Of a DNA stretch of 30,477 nt, positions 13,704 through 20,972 are shown in pieces. The notes below the pieces were generated by a model that was not told where the DNA came from, made no database searches, and was given only the letters and a program-made list of their open reading frames with translations. The stretch is taken from positions 1-30,477 of IMG/VR virus record IMGVR_UViG_3300010885_040084. One strand, 5' to 3'. A program made the translations under genes and the position numbers. Source of the stretch: a virus. Every line of letters starts with the position of its first letter. The stretch's first letter is position 1.

Positions 13704-15814
13704 TAACTTATTTCTTCTGCTTGTGTAAAAAACGGTGAAGCACCTGGTTGATTTGTATTCTTGCTTGTAAAATAATGATATAGTCCTGTTTGCGGAGCAA
13801 AGTCATGTATCGGTTTAAAGGATATACTACACTCTAGTACCATTGGTAATTCTTGTACGTCTGATTCCCCTGATTCTGGCGATTTCATTGCAATTTCCCA
13901 TGGATAATCTGTTTGCCAAGCATACTTAATACTAGTTATTACACCCGGCACTTGTGTAAGATATGAACCTAAAGTCAATTTAACAACAGTACCTCTCATA
14001 AAAGCACTATCTCCATATGTAGGTGCTGTAGTCGAAGCTAAATAGACCATTTTTCTGTATAACGGTTTCATTTCTGATCTAGTAGCTGCTGCTATTTTAA
14101 ATGAAAAATTAATATCTCTACTAAATCCTCCATATGTATAGAAATCTTCTGCTCTACCTACGTACTTATGACCTTGCCAATCGGCATTAAATGAATCATC
14201 TAAACTATCTAAAAATGCTCTAAAGTGAATAAAAACACTCTCCCTGCTATCTGGGTTTATTATTTCAAAATATAGCTTTGCAAAATCTCTTGCTGCTGAA
14301 TTTCCGTCTGGGTTTGTTTTTGTGAGATCTAATGCATTTATTTTATCTTGTACTTCTGGATCTGTTGGTGCATTATAATCTACTCTAGCTATTTTTTTTC
14401 CCTGAGATCCTAATCCTACTCTGGTTTCTCTAGCATACTGTGTGTAGTCTTCTTTAGGAATGTTTTCATATCCTTCTTCTGCTGAAGCATATAATTTACT
14501 TCCTTGAGCTCCTGAATCTCTAAAGTCTTGTATTTTTTGAGTTCCGAATACTAAAGTCCCTCTATCTCTATTAGGGGTAAATTTTTCATTACCTACTTGA
14601 TCTTTCTTAGCTTCTTGAATACCTATTCCCGAAACTGTATTTACGTTAGCTTGATTAGGTACGTAATATGTTTCTAGGTTTGGTAGTGGTTGACCTAAGT
14701 TACCATTTATTACTGCATTTGTATAGGTCTTACTTTCGTTAAAAGTTTCAAAAAGACCTCCTTTTACATCTCCTTTATCTCCAGTTGATGGAATTAGTTT
14801 TTTAGTTTTATTCTCTGAAGGATTTTCTACAGGTTTTTTATATGGTTTAACAGTAGTGTACTTATTCTTATCTAGTAATCCAGGGTTTGGCTGATTTTTA
14901 GATCCTATTTCGCTCTTACTATCTTTACTTCCTGGTAGTTTTCCTTTTTCTACTGTAGTATCATTTGGATGTATTCCATCACCTACTGCTGGAGATACTA
15001 TTATCGGTGCTCCTGTAAGTGTATTACCTATTACATCTTTTGCTGTCTTTCCTGTATAGGTATCTTGTGCAGTGTATAGCTGCTTTCCGTCACTACCGTT
15101 ATTCGAAAGCAACTCTTCCTGATCAGCTTCTTTTATCTGATTACTTCTTCCTAATTCAAAAGGTTGAGCTGTTGTTTCGTACTGAGGTCCTAGCAGTGTT
15201 ATTGGTTTTCCTGCCTCTGTTAATGCTTTATGTTGACTACTGTCTTCTGGTATAGATAAGTTAAGGTAATCATCGTAATCAAACTTACTCTCTCTCCCTA
15301 ATAGCTCTGATTCATGTACTCCGGGAACTTCTTCCCCTCTTAATGCATACTGTGCTCCTTCTATTCCTCCGGCTCCAAAAAATTGAGCAAAACCAGAAGC
15401 TTGGTTTCCGTTTGCTGGTTGAAGATATGTATCAGTTCTAAATCCTTTTAAGAAATGAAGTCCTGTTCCATTTACAGGAACTTGTGCTAGGGTTGATCCT
15501 AATATCTTTGCTGTACCGACTAAGGTATTTCCTAATTGACCTAATACTGCTCCTGCTACTGTTTTATTCCCTCTATTTTTTATTTTTTTATCAATATCTA
15601 TTTGTTGAAGCAAAGCTTCATTTAACAGATACTTAATTCCTGGTTTATCAATAAGCATTTGGGCAATACGGGAAGTATCGTCTATACGGTGTTGAGCCTC
15701 CATTCCTAGTTGACTTCCAGGTGCTTGACCTATGTTCTTAGTAATGTAAGGTTTATCGTTTCCATAACGAAGACTTTTTAGGTCTGTTTGGAGATTTATT
15801 AATCCGTTTGCCAT
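13703..15814 (-). CDS. Large baseplate protein with C-terminal tail-tube-like domain
   Basis: The last ~200 residues of this 703-residue protein (from about 505) read as a tube-fold domain: FAKLYFEIINPDSRES, HFRAFLDSLDDSF, GRAEDFYTYGGFSRDINFSFKIAA, then VVKLTLGSYLTQVPGVITSIKYAW and ECSISFKPIHDF. This pattern resembles the tube-like T4 gp48/gp54 proteins that cap the hub and start tube assembly. Position after the tape measure, as genes 48 and 54 follow 29 in T4, agrees. Residues 1-120 include a helical segment; the middle (about 200-480) is low-complexity, rich in Lys, Asn, Pro and Gly, and likely disordered. It is twice the length of gp48 or gp54, mostly because of that middle region. The tube-initiator role is inferred. 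Confidence 0.7.
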   Translation of the reverse strand: MANGLINLQTDLKSLRYGNDKPYITKNIGQAPGSQLGMEAQHRIDDTSRIAQMLIDKPGIKYLLNEALLQQIDIDKKIKNRGNKTVAGAVLGQLGNTLVGTAKILGSTLAQVPVNGTGLHFLKGFRTDTYLQPANGNQASGFAQFFGAGGIEGAQYALRGEEVPGVHESELLGRESKFDYDDYLNLSIPEDSSQHKALTEAGKPITLLGPQYETTAQPFELGRSNQIKEADQEELLSNNGSDGKQLYTAQDTYTGKTAKDVIGNTLTGAPIIVSPAVGDGIHPNDTTVEKGKLPGSKDSKSEIGSKNQPNPGLLDKNKYTTVKPYKKPVENPSENKTKKLIPSTGDKGDVKGGLFETFNESKTYTNAVINGNLGQPLPNLETYYVPNQANVNTVSGIGIQEAKKDQVGNEKFTPNRDRGTLVFGTQKIQDFRDSGAQGSKLYASAEEGYENIPKEDYTQYARETRVGLGSQGKKIARVDYNAPTDPEVQDKINALDLTKTNPDGNSAARDFAKLYFEIINPDSRESVFIHFRAFLDSLDDSFNADWQGHKYVGRAEDFYTYGGFSRDINFSFKIAAATRSEMKPLYRKMVYLASTTAPTYGDSAFMRGTVVKLTLGSYLTQVPGVITSIKYAWQTDYPWEIAMKSPESGESDVQELPMVLECSISFKPIHDFAPQTGLYHYFTSKNTNQPGASPFFTQAEEIS

Positions 15815-15823
15815 AGTTGCTTA

Positions 15824-16033
15824 TTATCCTGGGGGATTGTCCAAATACTTTGCTGGTGTTACTCCGTCTAAATCTAAAACAGACGGGGATGGATACCCAC
15901 CTGGTAGATTAGGATTGTTGTTAATTGACGATTGGTAATGCATAGTTGAGTTTGGATTGGCACTAGCAATTTGTGCTGGTGTAAGTCCGTCTAAACCTAG
16001 GTTGCTTGATGGTAATAAGTCTAATAGTCCCAT
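15824..16033 (-). CDS. Small baseplate-region protein with repeated LDG-TPA motif (69 aa)
   Basis: I do not recognise the family of this 69-residue protein. It carries the same motif twice: LGLDGLTPAQI at residues 12-22 and LDLDGVTPAKY at 53-63, joined by an Asn/Pro/Gly/Ser-rich linker. It ends LDNPPG. The duplicated short motif suggests two equal binding sites on a multimeric partner. It lies between tape measure and the tube-initiator-like gene, with its own promoter-like motif upstream, so a baseplate or tape-measure accessory role is plausible. The ATG at 16033 follows an A-rich leader without a Shine-Dalgarno sequence. Its codon pattern and the duplicated motif make chance unlikely. Confidence 0.75.
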   Translation of the reverse strand: MGLLDLLPSSNLGLDGLTPAQIASANPNSTMHYQSSINNNPNLPGGYPSPSVLDLDGVTPAKYLDNPPG

Positions 16034-16049
16034 ATTAATTGTTTTTTAT

Positions 16050-16063
16050 TTTATTATAAATAG
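16050..16063 (-). promoter_or_regulatory. Promoter-like motif before the 69-aa gene
   Basis: The minus strand reads CTATTTATAATAAA exactly, 16 nt from the ATG at 16033 and just after the tape-measure stop. Confidence 0.55.
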
Positions 16064-16067
16064 TGTG

Positions 16068-19067
16068 TTACTGTGATTTTAAAACTGCAAGTGATTGTGC
16101 TCTACCTACTTTATTTGCATCTAAGTAAATATCTTGTCCATCTCTAACAAGATTAATTAGTGTTGTTAATTTTTCATTTACAGCTGCCATTGAGGAATTG
16201 CCTTCTCCTTCTTTTCCTGTTGCTATTTTCTCTTCTCCTCCTCCAAAAAGTGATGCAACTCCATCTGCTACTGCTGTTAGGCCTGTTACTGCTACTAGCG
16301 CCGGAATCGCCATTGGTCCTGCAAGTGCTATTGCTCCTAACCCTGCTGCTATTCCGAATAAGGCTGGTCCTAGAAGAAGCATTGGTCCTATGCTATCCAT
16401 TGTAACAGCTCCCATTAGTTTTACAAATCCATCTGCTACTGCCCCCACCATTGTTGCTAGTCCTGTAAAAATAGAAGTAACTACTGTTCCGAAGGCTTCA
16501 ATTGCAGGTGCTGCCGATGCTAGTGCAATTCCAAATGGTATCATTGCCAATCCTAGTGCTGCTATTAAGCCTATTGCTGCGAATGGAAGTCCTGTTGCTG
16601 CTGCTACTCCTAATGCTCTTAACCCTGTAGCTAATGCTCCTAATCCTATTGCTGCTGCTTCTCCTATTAACGCTATTCCTCCTAAGAATATTAATGAAGG
16701 TATTGCTATCAGTCCTGCTACTCCAAAAGCTGCTAATGCTAACGACCCCATAAGGGTACCTGACATTGCACTTAGTCCTGTTGCTAATGCTGTAAAGTTT
16801 GAAGATAAACTTTTCAAGTCTACTTTCCCCATAAACAGTAAAAATGGTGTAGATGGAAGTGCAAGTACTAAAGCTGGGCCTGCTAATGCTAAGTTGACAA
16901 TTCCTTTTAGTACTCCTTGAGCACCCATTTGTTTTAGTCCTTCTGCAAGATTCTTCATACTATCTTTAAATCCTGTCCCGCCTACCTTATCTTCTACGGT
17001 TCCTTTTGCTTTATCTTCAACGGCTCCTTTAACAGTATCTAGTATACCCCCCTTTTCAGGAGCTTCAGCTACTTTTGGTGCTAATCCACCTAGGTAACTA
17101 TCTTTTATCTCTTTAAACTTGTCGAAAAAGTCTGATTTGCTTATGTCTTTGAGTGATTGTCCTAAGTTACGGATTCCACCTACCATTGAACCTATGCCTT
17201 TTGCAATAGCTCCTCCCATAAAATATAACCCTATTGCAATTAATAGTGGTTTTATTAGTCCTAGTGTATCTAAGAATTTAACTATATACCCAACAATTCC
17301 TGCAATTGGATTTATAATTGCCCCTATTACATCTGCTATATCTGCAACAATATCTAAGATAGGAGCAAATGCTTGAGCAAGCTTATCAATAGCTTTCGAT
17401 ATTCTTTCTTGAACATCCATCTGTTTCATCGACTCCGCTGTTACACCTGCTGCTGCTGCTGCTTGTTCTTCAGTCATATGCTTCTCGATAGCTTTATTAT
17501 ATGCTATTCTTGCAAGTTGGTCTTTTGTTAATCCTAATGCTTTTGCATAAGCCTCTTGTTGAATTCGGTTCATTTTTCCAAATTCATTAATATCTACTGA
17601 ATTTTTAAAGATTTCGTTACCTAATCCAACTAAGTCATTCTTTAATGCTAGTTCTCTAGCTCTCTCTAAATTAAGCTGTTTTCCTGTTAGTAGTTCTGCT
17701 TCTAGTTCTGCTGAAATTGAGTCTTCAAAATTCATTAACGAACTTGCTATACTATCAACATCTTTTAACTCTAATCCTAATCTTCTTGCAGCTGAAGCTG
17801 CTTTTGCAATCATTGCAGGATTGTTTCCTAATGAGAGTTTTATTGAGTCTGATGTTGTTGCTACATCCCTTAGTATTTGTCCTTGACTTACTGCTGCTCT
17901 ATTTGCTTTATTAAATGCAGATGTTGATGCTACAATCCCGTCAACCATCCCGTTAATATCACCTGTGGTTGTCTGTGCCATAACAGCTAATCCACCTGCT
18001 TCATCAGCAGCTAAACCCATTTCATTTTTAAGTCCTGCTGCTCCTGCTAGTACGTCTGATGAAAATGCATTTTGTGCATTGATGCCTAACTGTTGTGTTA
18101 GTTCAACTGCTACTTTTAGTACATCTACTGTAGTTGCTACTTCAAAATTTGCTCCTGCTAATGCTTGACTATTTTGTCCAGTTAACCTTTCTAATTCTAC
18201 AGATGCTTTATTTACTTCTAAAAATCCTGTGATAATTTTTTGTATTCCGTAATCAACAACATTTACTAAAGTAATTTGTTCTTTTACTGCTTCTGCAATA
18301 TTTTTGTATTTATTTGTCTGAGACTTTAGTTCGTCACTCTGACTTTTGTATAATAAAAGCTGCTTTCTTAGTTCAGATTTTTTTTCTAATTCGTGGACAC
18401 CAAGTCTTGCATACTCCTTTCCTATATCTGCAATTGCCTCTTGATTTAGCTTGTACTGCAGTCTTGCTTGCTTTGTCTTTTCAATTGCATCTGAGAAAGG
18501 TTTTGATAGTCCTTCAAATCCTAATTTTCCTAAAAGATTACCTACTCCTTCTAATCCTACTCCTAATAATCCTATTTCTTTGTTAACTTCTTGTTGTAAC
18601 TTAATAGTTTTATCAACCTGATTGTTAAACTCAATTGCTTCCTTAAGAGCATCTCTAGTAGCTTCTAAGTCTGCGTCATTTAGATTACCCATACGTTCGG
18701 CTATCCTAAGTTCTTCAAAGTGTACTCTAGCCTTGTCTTTTAAGTCTTTTAGTTGTTTTTCTGTGTATGTATTCTCACCTCTTCTATAATCAACTAATTT
18801 TCTTGAAATATCAGAAATACCTGTAAGGGATTTTTTTGCTGTTGCCAAATACACATTCTGCCTTGACATTTCATTGACGCTATCTTTAAACGATTTTGAA
18901 ATATAGTCAAGATGACCTCCCATTTCCCTAAGCTCAGTTGAAAGTGCTCCAAGTAACTGTTTAGCATCTTGTAGATTTTTTACATCAAAAGGTTGTATAT
19001 ATCCTAACTTCTTTCTGAGATCTTCAATCTGAGTTTTAAAATCTTTTAATTCTTCTGCAGGTGTCAT
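16068..19067 (-). CDS. Tail tape measure protein
   Basis: This 999-residue protein sets tail length and would be ejected from the tube at infection. It has the expected make-up: a long N-terminal helical and coiled-coil region (about 1-300, with heptad-like stretches such as ELRKQLLLYKSQSDELKSQTNKYK), an Ala/Gly-rich middle (about 300-560), and strongly hydrophobic Ala/Gly/Leu/Ile segments (about 565-665 and 730-960) that could enter the host membrane. A short Lys/Glu/Gly-rich spacer (about 690-715) separates the two hydrophobic blocks. It is the largest tail gene besides the fiber and follows the gp26-like pair, as gene 29 follows 26-51-27-28 in T4, although it is longer than T4 gp29 (590 residues). 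At about 0.15 nm per residue this would predict a tail of roughly 150 nm. Confidence 0.88.
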   Translation of the reverse strand: MTPAEELKDFKTQIEDLRKKLGYIQPFDVKNLQDAKQLLGALSTELREMGGHLDYISKSFKDSVNEMSRQNVYLATAKKSLTGISDISRKLVDYRRGENTYTEKQLKDLKDKARVHFEELRIAERMGNLNDADLEATRDALKEAIEFNNQVDKTIKLQQEVNKEIGLLGVGLEGVGNLLGKLGFEGLSKPFSDAIEKTKQARLQYKLNQEAIADIGKEYARLGVHELEKKSELRKQLLLYKSQSDELKSQTNKYKNIAEAVKEQITLVNVVDYGIQKIITGFLEVNKASVELERLTGQNSQALAGANFEVATTVDVLKVAVELTQQLGINAQNAFSSDVLAGAAGLKNEMGLAADEAGGLAVMAQTTTGDINGMVDGIVASTSAFNKANRAAVSQGQILRDVATTSDSIKLSLGNNPAMIAKAASAARRLGLELKDVDSIASSLMNFEDSISAELEAELLTGKQLNLERARELALKNDLVGLGNEIFKNSVDINEFGKMNRIQQEAYAKALGLTKDQLARIAYNKAIEKHMTEEQAAAAAGVTAESMKQMDVQERISKAIDKLAQAFAPILDIVADIADVIGAIINPIAGIVGYIVKFLDTLGLIKPLLIAIGLYFMGGAIAKGIGSMVGGIRNLGQSLKDISKSDFFDKFKEIKDSYLGGLAPKVAEAPEKGGILDTVKGAVEDKAKGTVEDKVGGTGFKDSMKNLAEGLKQMGAQGVLKGIVNLALAGPALVLALPSTPFLLFMGKVDLKSLSSNFTALATGLSAMSGTLMGSLALAAFGVAGLIAIPSLIFLGGIALIGEAAAIGLGALATGLRALGVAAATGLPFAAIGLIAALGLAMIPFGIALASAAPAIEAFGTVVTSIFTGLATMVGAVADGFVKLMGAVTMDSIGPMLLLGPALFGIAAGLGAIALAGPMAIPALVAVTGLTAVADGVASLFGGGEEKIATGKEGEGNSSMAAVNEKLTTLINLVRDGQDIYLDANKVGRAQSLAVLKSQ

Positions 19068-19078
19068 TTTAAAAATAG

Positions 19079-19092
19079 TTTATTATAAATAG
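19079..19092 (-). promoter_or_regulatory. Promoter-like motif before the tape measure gene
   Basis: The minus strand reads CTATTTATAATAAA exactly, 11 nt from the ATG at 19067 and directly after the hairpin at 19095-19119. Confidence 0.55.
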
Positions 19093-19094
19093 GT

Positions 19095-19119
19095 AAAGCC
19101 CATATTATCTACGGGCTTT
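19095..19119 (-). terminator. Hairpin overlapping the stop of the 95-aa ORF, possible weak terminator
   Basis: AAAGCCC and GGGCTTT pair over 7 bp around an 11-nt loop that contains the stop codon of the 95-residue ORF. The U-run on the minus strand is only the three T of the stem, so termination would be weak. It could instead protect the 3' end or act on both strands. Confidence 0.4.
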
Positions 19120-19392
19120 TGTACTATAGTCTGGAGCTTTAATTTTTCCATTGTCAAGTAATGACTGTTTTCCTGAAGCTTTCTGACTCTGTTTATTTTC
19201 ATTTTCATAAAACTCAATCATTGTTCTATGTGTGAATCTTCTTAACCATATAGGAAATTCGTATACTTCCCCAAAAGAATATCCTCCCTTGCCATGGAAA
19301 CATATATCATGGATTTGATTAAAGAGAGACGCTCTATACTCCGGCGTCAGGCCAAAGAAAGCTAACTCCAATTGGAATATCAACCCCTCCAT
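19105..19392 (-). CDS. Out-of-frame overlapping ORF after gp26-like gene; candidate tail-assembly chaperone partner (95 aa)
   Basis: This 95-residue ORF starts inside the gp26-like gene, overlapping it by 59 nt in the +1 frame. It reads MEGLIFQLELAFFGLTPEYRASLF, then a Gly/Phe segment GKGGYSFGEVYEFPIWLRRF and a polar Lys/Gln/Ser-rich C-terminus. T4 places gene 51 (a baseplate hub assembly factor) after gene 26, so this may be the positional equivalent; I see no clear gp51 sequence likeness. Two overlapping ORFs in different frames, between tube and tape measure, are also the hallmark of tail-assembly chaperone pairs made by programmed frameshifting. It may be translated from its own ATG at 19392 or as a fusion. 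The frame is open upstream of that ATG for at least several codons. Confidence 0.72.
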   Translation of the reverse strand: MEGLIFQLELAFFGLTPEYRASLFNQIHDICFHGKGGYSFGEVYEFPIWLRRFTHRTMIEFYENENKQSQKASGKQSLLDNGKIKAPDYSTKARR

Positions 19393-20074
19393 CTGGTCCG
19401 TTCTCAGGATAGAACTTTAGGTTTACATCAGGCTGAACTTGTCTAATATGCTCTCTAAATGCTCTAGAATCTCTAGCTAAGAAATAATTATCTACGAAAT
19501 CTCTAATTGTTTTTATTTCTGTATCTCCATTTACCGAGGTAATCATTCTCTTTAGTCTTGTAGATAGTTCTGCTGAAGATTCTTTGTTAAGTCTCTTAAG
19601 CCCTTTTACTTCTTGATCAATTGCTTGTTCGTCAGCATGAGTAAGTAGTTTGAATGTTAGTACGGCTTGAGAGGATGGAGTAACAAATGTAAATTTATTC
19701 TCTCCTGATTTAAATAATGATTCATCTAATTCTTTTGGTTCAAGTAAAGATAAATCAACTACTTGTTTTTCTCCTGCGTAGTCAAACTCATAATCTTTTC
19801 CGTAACCTAAAATACGGGAAGCAATTAATATTGCATTCTTATCCCCTACTAGTAAATCTCCATAGGTAATTGGTGTTACGATAAGAGATTGTAATAATTT
19901 ATCAATAACTACTCCTGATTGTATATAGTTTTGATTTGTTAGAATATCCTCTTCTCTAGCAGTCATGTACTTCATTTCAATTTTACCTTCTGCTAAAGGA
20001 GAATCTTTTGGGTAAAGTAACCCTTTTGAAGGAAGTTCCACCATTTCGGTAGGAAATTTTTGTTTTTGTTCCAT
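19334..20074 (-). CDS. T4 gp26-like baseplate protein
   Basis: This 246-residue protein matches what I know of the T4 baseplate protein family that includes gp26. Signature segments are VELPSKGLLYPKDSPLAEGKIEMKYMTAREEDIL (residues about 12-45, the conserved N-terminus), then VIDKLLQSLI, LLVGDKNAILIASRILGYGKDYEF and a C-terminal RDFVDNYFLARDSRAFREHI. T4 gp26 is a baseplate hub component or assembly factor; some workers compare such proteins with tail-assembly chaperones because of their position. Length is a little above T4 gp26 (208 residues). It is preceded by a terminator and a promoter-like motif, so it begins a unit. The 3' end overlaps the next ORF by 59 nt. Confidence 0.85.
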   Translation of the reverse strand: MEQKQKFPTEMVELPSKGLLYPKDSPLAEGKIEMKYMTAREEDILTNQNYIQSGVVIDKLLQSLIVTPITYGDLLVGDKNAILIASRILGYGKDYEFDYAGEKQVVDLSLLEPKELDESLFKSGENKFTFVTPSSQAVLTFKLLTHADEQAIDQEVKGLKRLNKESSAELSTRLKRMITSVNGDTEIKTIRDFVDNYFLARDSRAFREHIRQVQPDVNLKFYPENGPDGGVDIPIGVSFLWPDAGV

Positions 20075-20100
20075 AAATTTTATTTGTTAGTAACTTTTTC

Positions 20101-20114
20101 TATATATAAATATA
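20101..20114 (-). promoter_or_regulatory. Promoter-like motif before the gp26-like gene
   Basis: The minus strand reads TATATTTATATATA, a looser version of the recurrent motif, 26 nt from the ATG at 20074 and just after the terminator at 20131-20156. Confidence 0.4.
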
Positions 20115-20130
20115 TGAAAATAAAATTTAT

Positions 20131-20156
20131 AAAAAAAGCCTGTATTTACCAGGCTC
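20131..20156 (-). terminator. Intrinsic terminator after the tail tube gene
   Basis: The minus strand forms AGCCTG / CAGGCT around a GTAAATA loop, followed by seven T. It lies 25 nt past the tail tube stop. Confidence 0.85.
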
Positions 20157-20180
20157 TTATTGATTGTATTTTGTACTTGA

Positions 20181-20669
20181 TTAATAGTTTAAGACACAAT
20201 AATCCATTGCTATTGTAATTCCTATCTCTACAATACCATCCGTTGAAGTCCAGTCGAATTGACCGAAATCACCTTTAGTAAGAAAGGCTCCTTTAATAAT
20301 CCATTCTCCTACGATATCTCCTACAGGACCTAATATGTTTAAAGTTAAATCTTTTTTGTAGAAATCAGAATAACCTGATCTACCGGTTACTGATTCGTGT
20401 GCTAGACGAGCCCATTCCATTACTGCTTGTGCTCCAGAAGGTGTGATTGGTGAATACAAAGTCATATCCATATCTTGCCACTCTCTTTTTCCCCTAATTT
20501 TTCTATAGGTATTAATGTGATCAAGTTTTATTACTGGATCTTGGAATGTTGGTGCTTTTACATTCTTTACCATAAAGGCTGGAATGTTATCTATATACAT
20601 TACGAACCTGTGTTGAACCATTGGTTCAAAAGCTCTAAACATTATCTCATTAGGGTCGAGAACAGCCAT
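20181..20669 (-). CDS. Tail tube protein, T4 gp19-like
   Basis: This 162-residue protein stacks as hexamers to form the inner tail tube. Length is essentially that of T4 gp19 (163 residues). Family features include an N-terminal FEPMVQHRFVMYIDNIPAFMVKNVKAP, where incoming strands face the next ring, a central YRKIRGKREWQDMDMTLYSPI, a helix GAQAVMEWARLAHE, and a C-terminal strand pair EWIIKGAFLTKGDFGQFDW and EIGITIAMDYCVL. It follows the sheath gene, as 19 follows 18 in T4, but here a decayed homing endonuclease separates them. It ends in a strong terminator, so tube may be transcribed at a different level from the downstream genes. No anomalies in the protein. Confidence 0.94.
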   Translation of the reverse strand: MAVLDPNEIMFRAFEPMVQHRFVMYIDNIPAFMVKNVKAPTFQDPVIKLDHINTYRKIRGKREWQDMDMTLYSPITPSGAQAVMEWARLAHESVTGRSGYSDFYKKDLTLNILGPVGDIVGEWIIKGAFLTKGDFGQFDWTSTDGIVEIGITIAMDYCVLNY

Positions 20670-20684
20670 ATATTTCTTATTTTA

Positions 20685-20934
20685 TTAGTTATTTTTATTT
20701 TTATTTTGTTTGCAATTTTCTCTATGAAATCTCTTAAAAGCACTTGCTCCTTGTATCGATCTTCCACAATGCTCACAGTTTTGTATTCTGTGACTTGGAT
20801 TGTTACTTATAAATAGAGCTACTTGATGGTTTCTTTCTTCTACTTTTGTAGTCGTAGGCACGTTTTTCAGTGCCTATTCCTACATAAAATACTTTATTTG
20901 AATCTAAATTAATATGTCTGTAAACGACTATCAA
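20685..20934 (-). pseudogene. Decayed GIY-YIG homing endonuclease with zinc-finger remnant between sheath and tube genes
   Basis: Two short frames survive. The first (20803-20934, TTG at 20934, no ATG) reads VVYRHINLDSNKVFYVGIG, then TEKRAYDYKSRRKKP, and stops. This matches the N-terminal catalytic strand pair of phage GIY-YIG endonucleases of the YRH...FYVGKG type. The second frame (20685-20861, GTG at 20861) overlaps it in another frame. It reads RNHQVALFISNNPSHRIQN, then CEHCGRSIQGASAFKRFHRENC, a Cys-x2-Cys...His-x4-Cys finger close to the finger ending the HNH protein at 7304-7930. The catalytic middle is gone. The simplest reading is an endonuclease gene collapsed by a frameshift and an internal deletion. 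A still-functional small finger protein from the second frame cannot be excluded. Confidence 0.72.
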
Positions 20935-20944
20935 GATACTTTAT

Positions 20945-20958
20945 TTTATTATAAATAT
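20945..20958 (-). promoter_or_regulatory. Promoter-like motif after the sheath gene
   Basis: The minus strand reads ATATTTATAATAAA, one change from the consensus. It lies just past the sheath stop and before the endonuclease relic, and probably serves the tail tube gene now. Confidence 0.5.
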
Positions 20959-20972
20959 GTGTTGTTAATAAA

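Noticed and set aside
16198-16920. 240-codon open frame on the plus strand inside the tape measure gene
   Set aside because: It mirrors the Ala/Gly-rich tape-measure codons, giving a Pro/Ala/Ser-rich product with no recognisable domain; the opposite strand encodes a well-supported protein.
20475-20816. 113-codon plus-strand frame across the tube gene start and the endonuclease relic
   Set aside because: It runs antisense to the tail tube gene, is rich in Phe, Ile and Tyr from AT-rich DNA, and shows no family features.
6753-20958. T4-type late promoters TATAAATA on the plus strand
   Set aside because: The sequence is present but points away from all genes; the minus-strand reading CTATTTATAATAAA fits gene starts.
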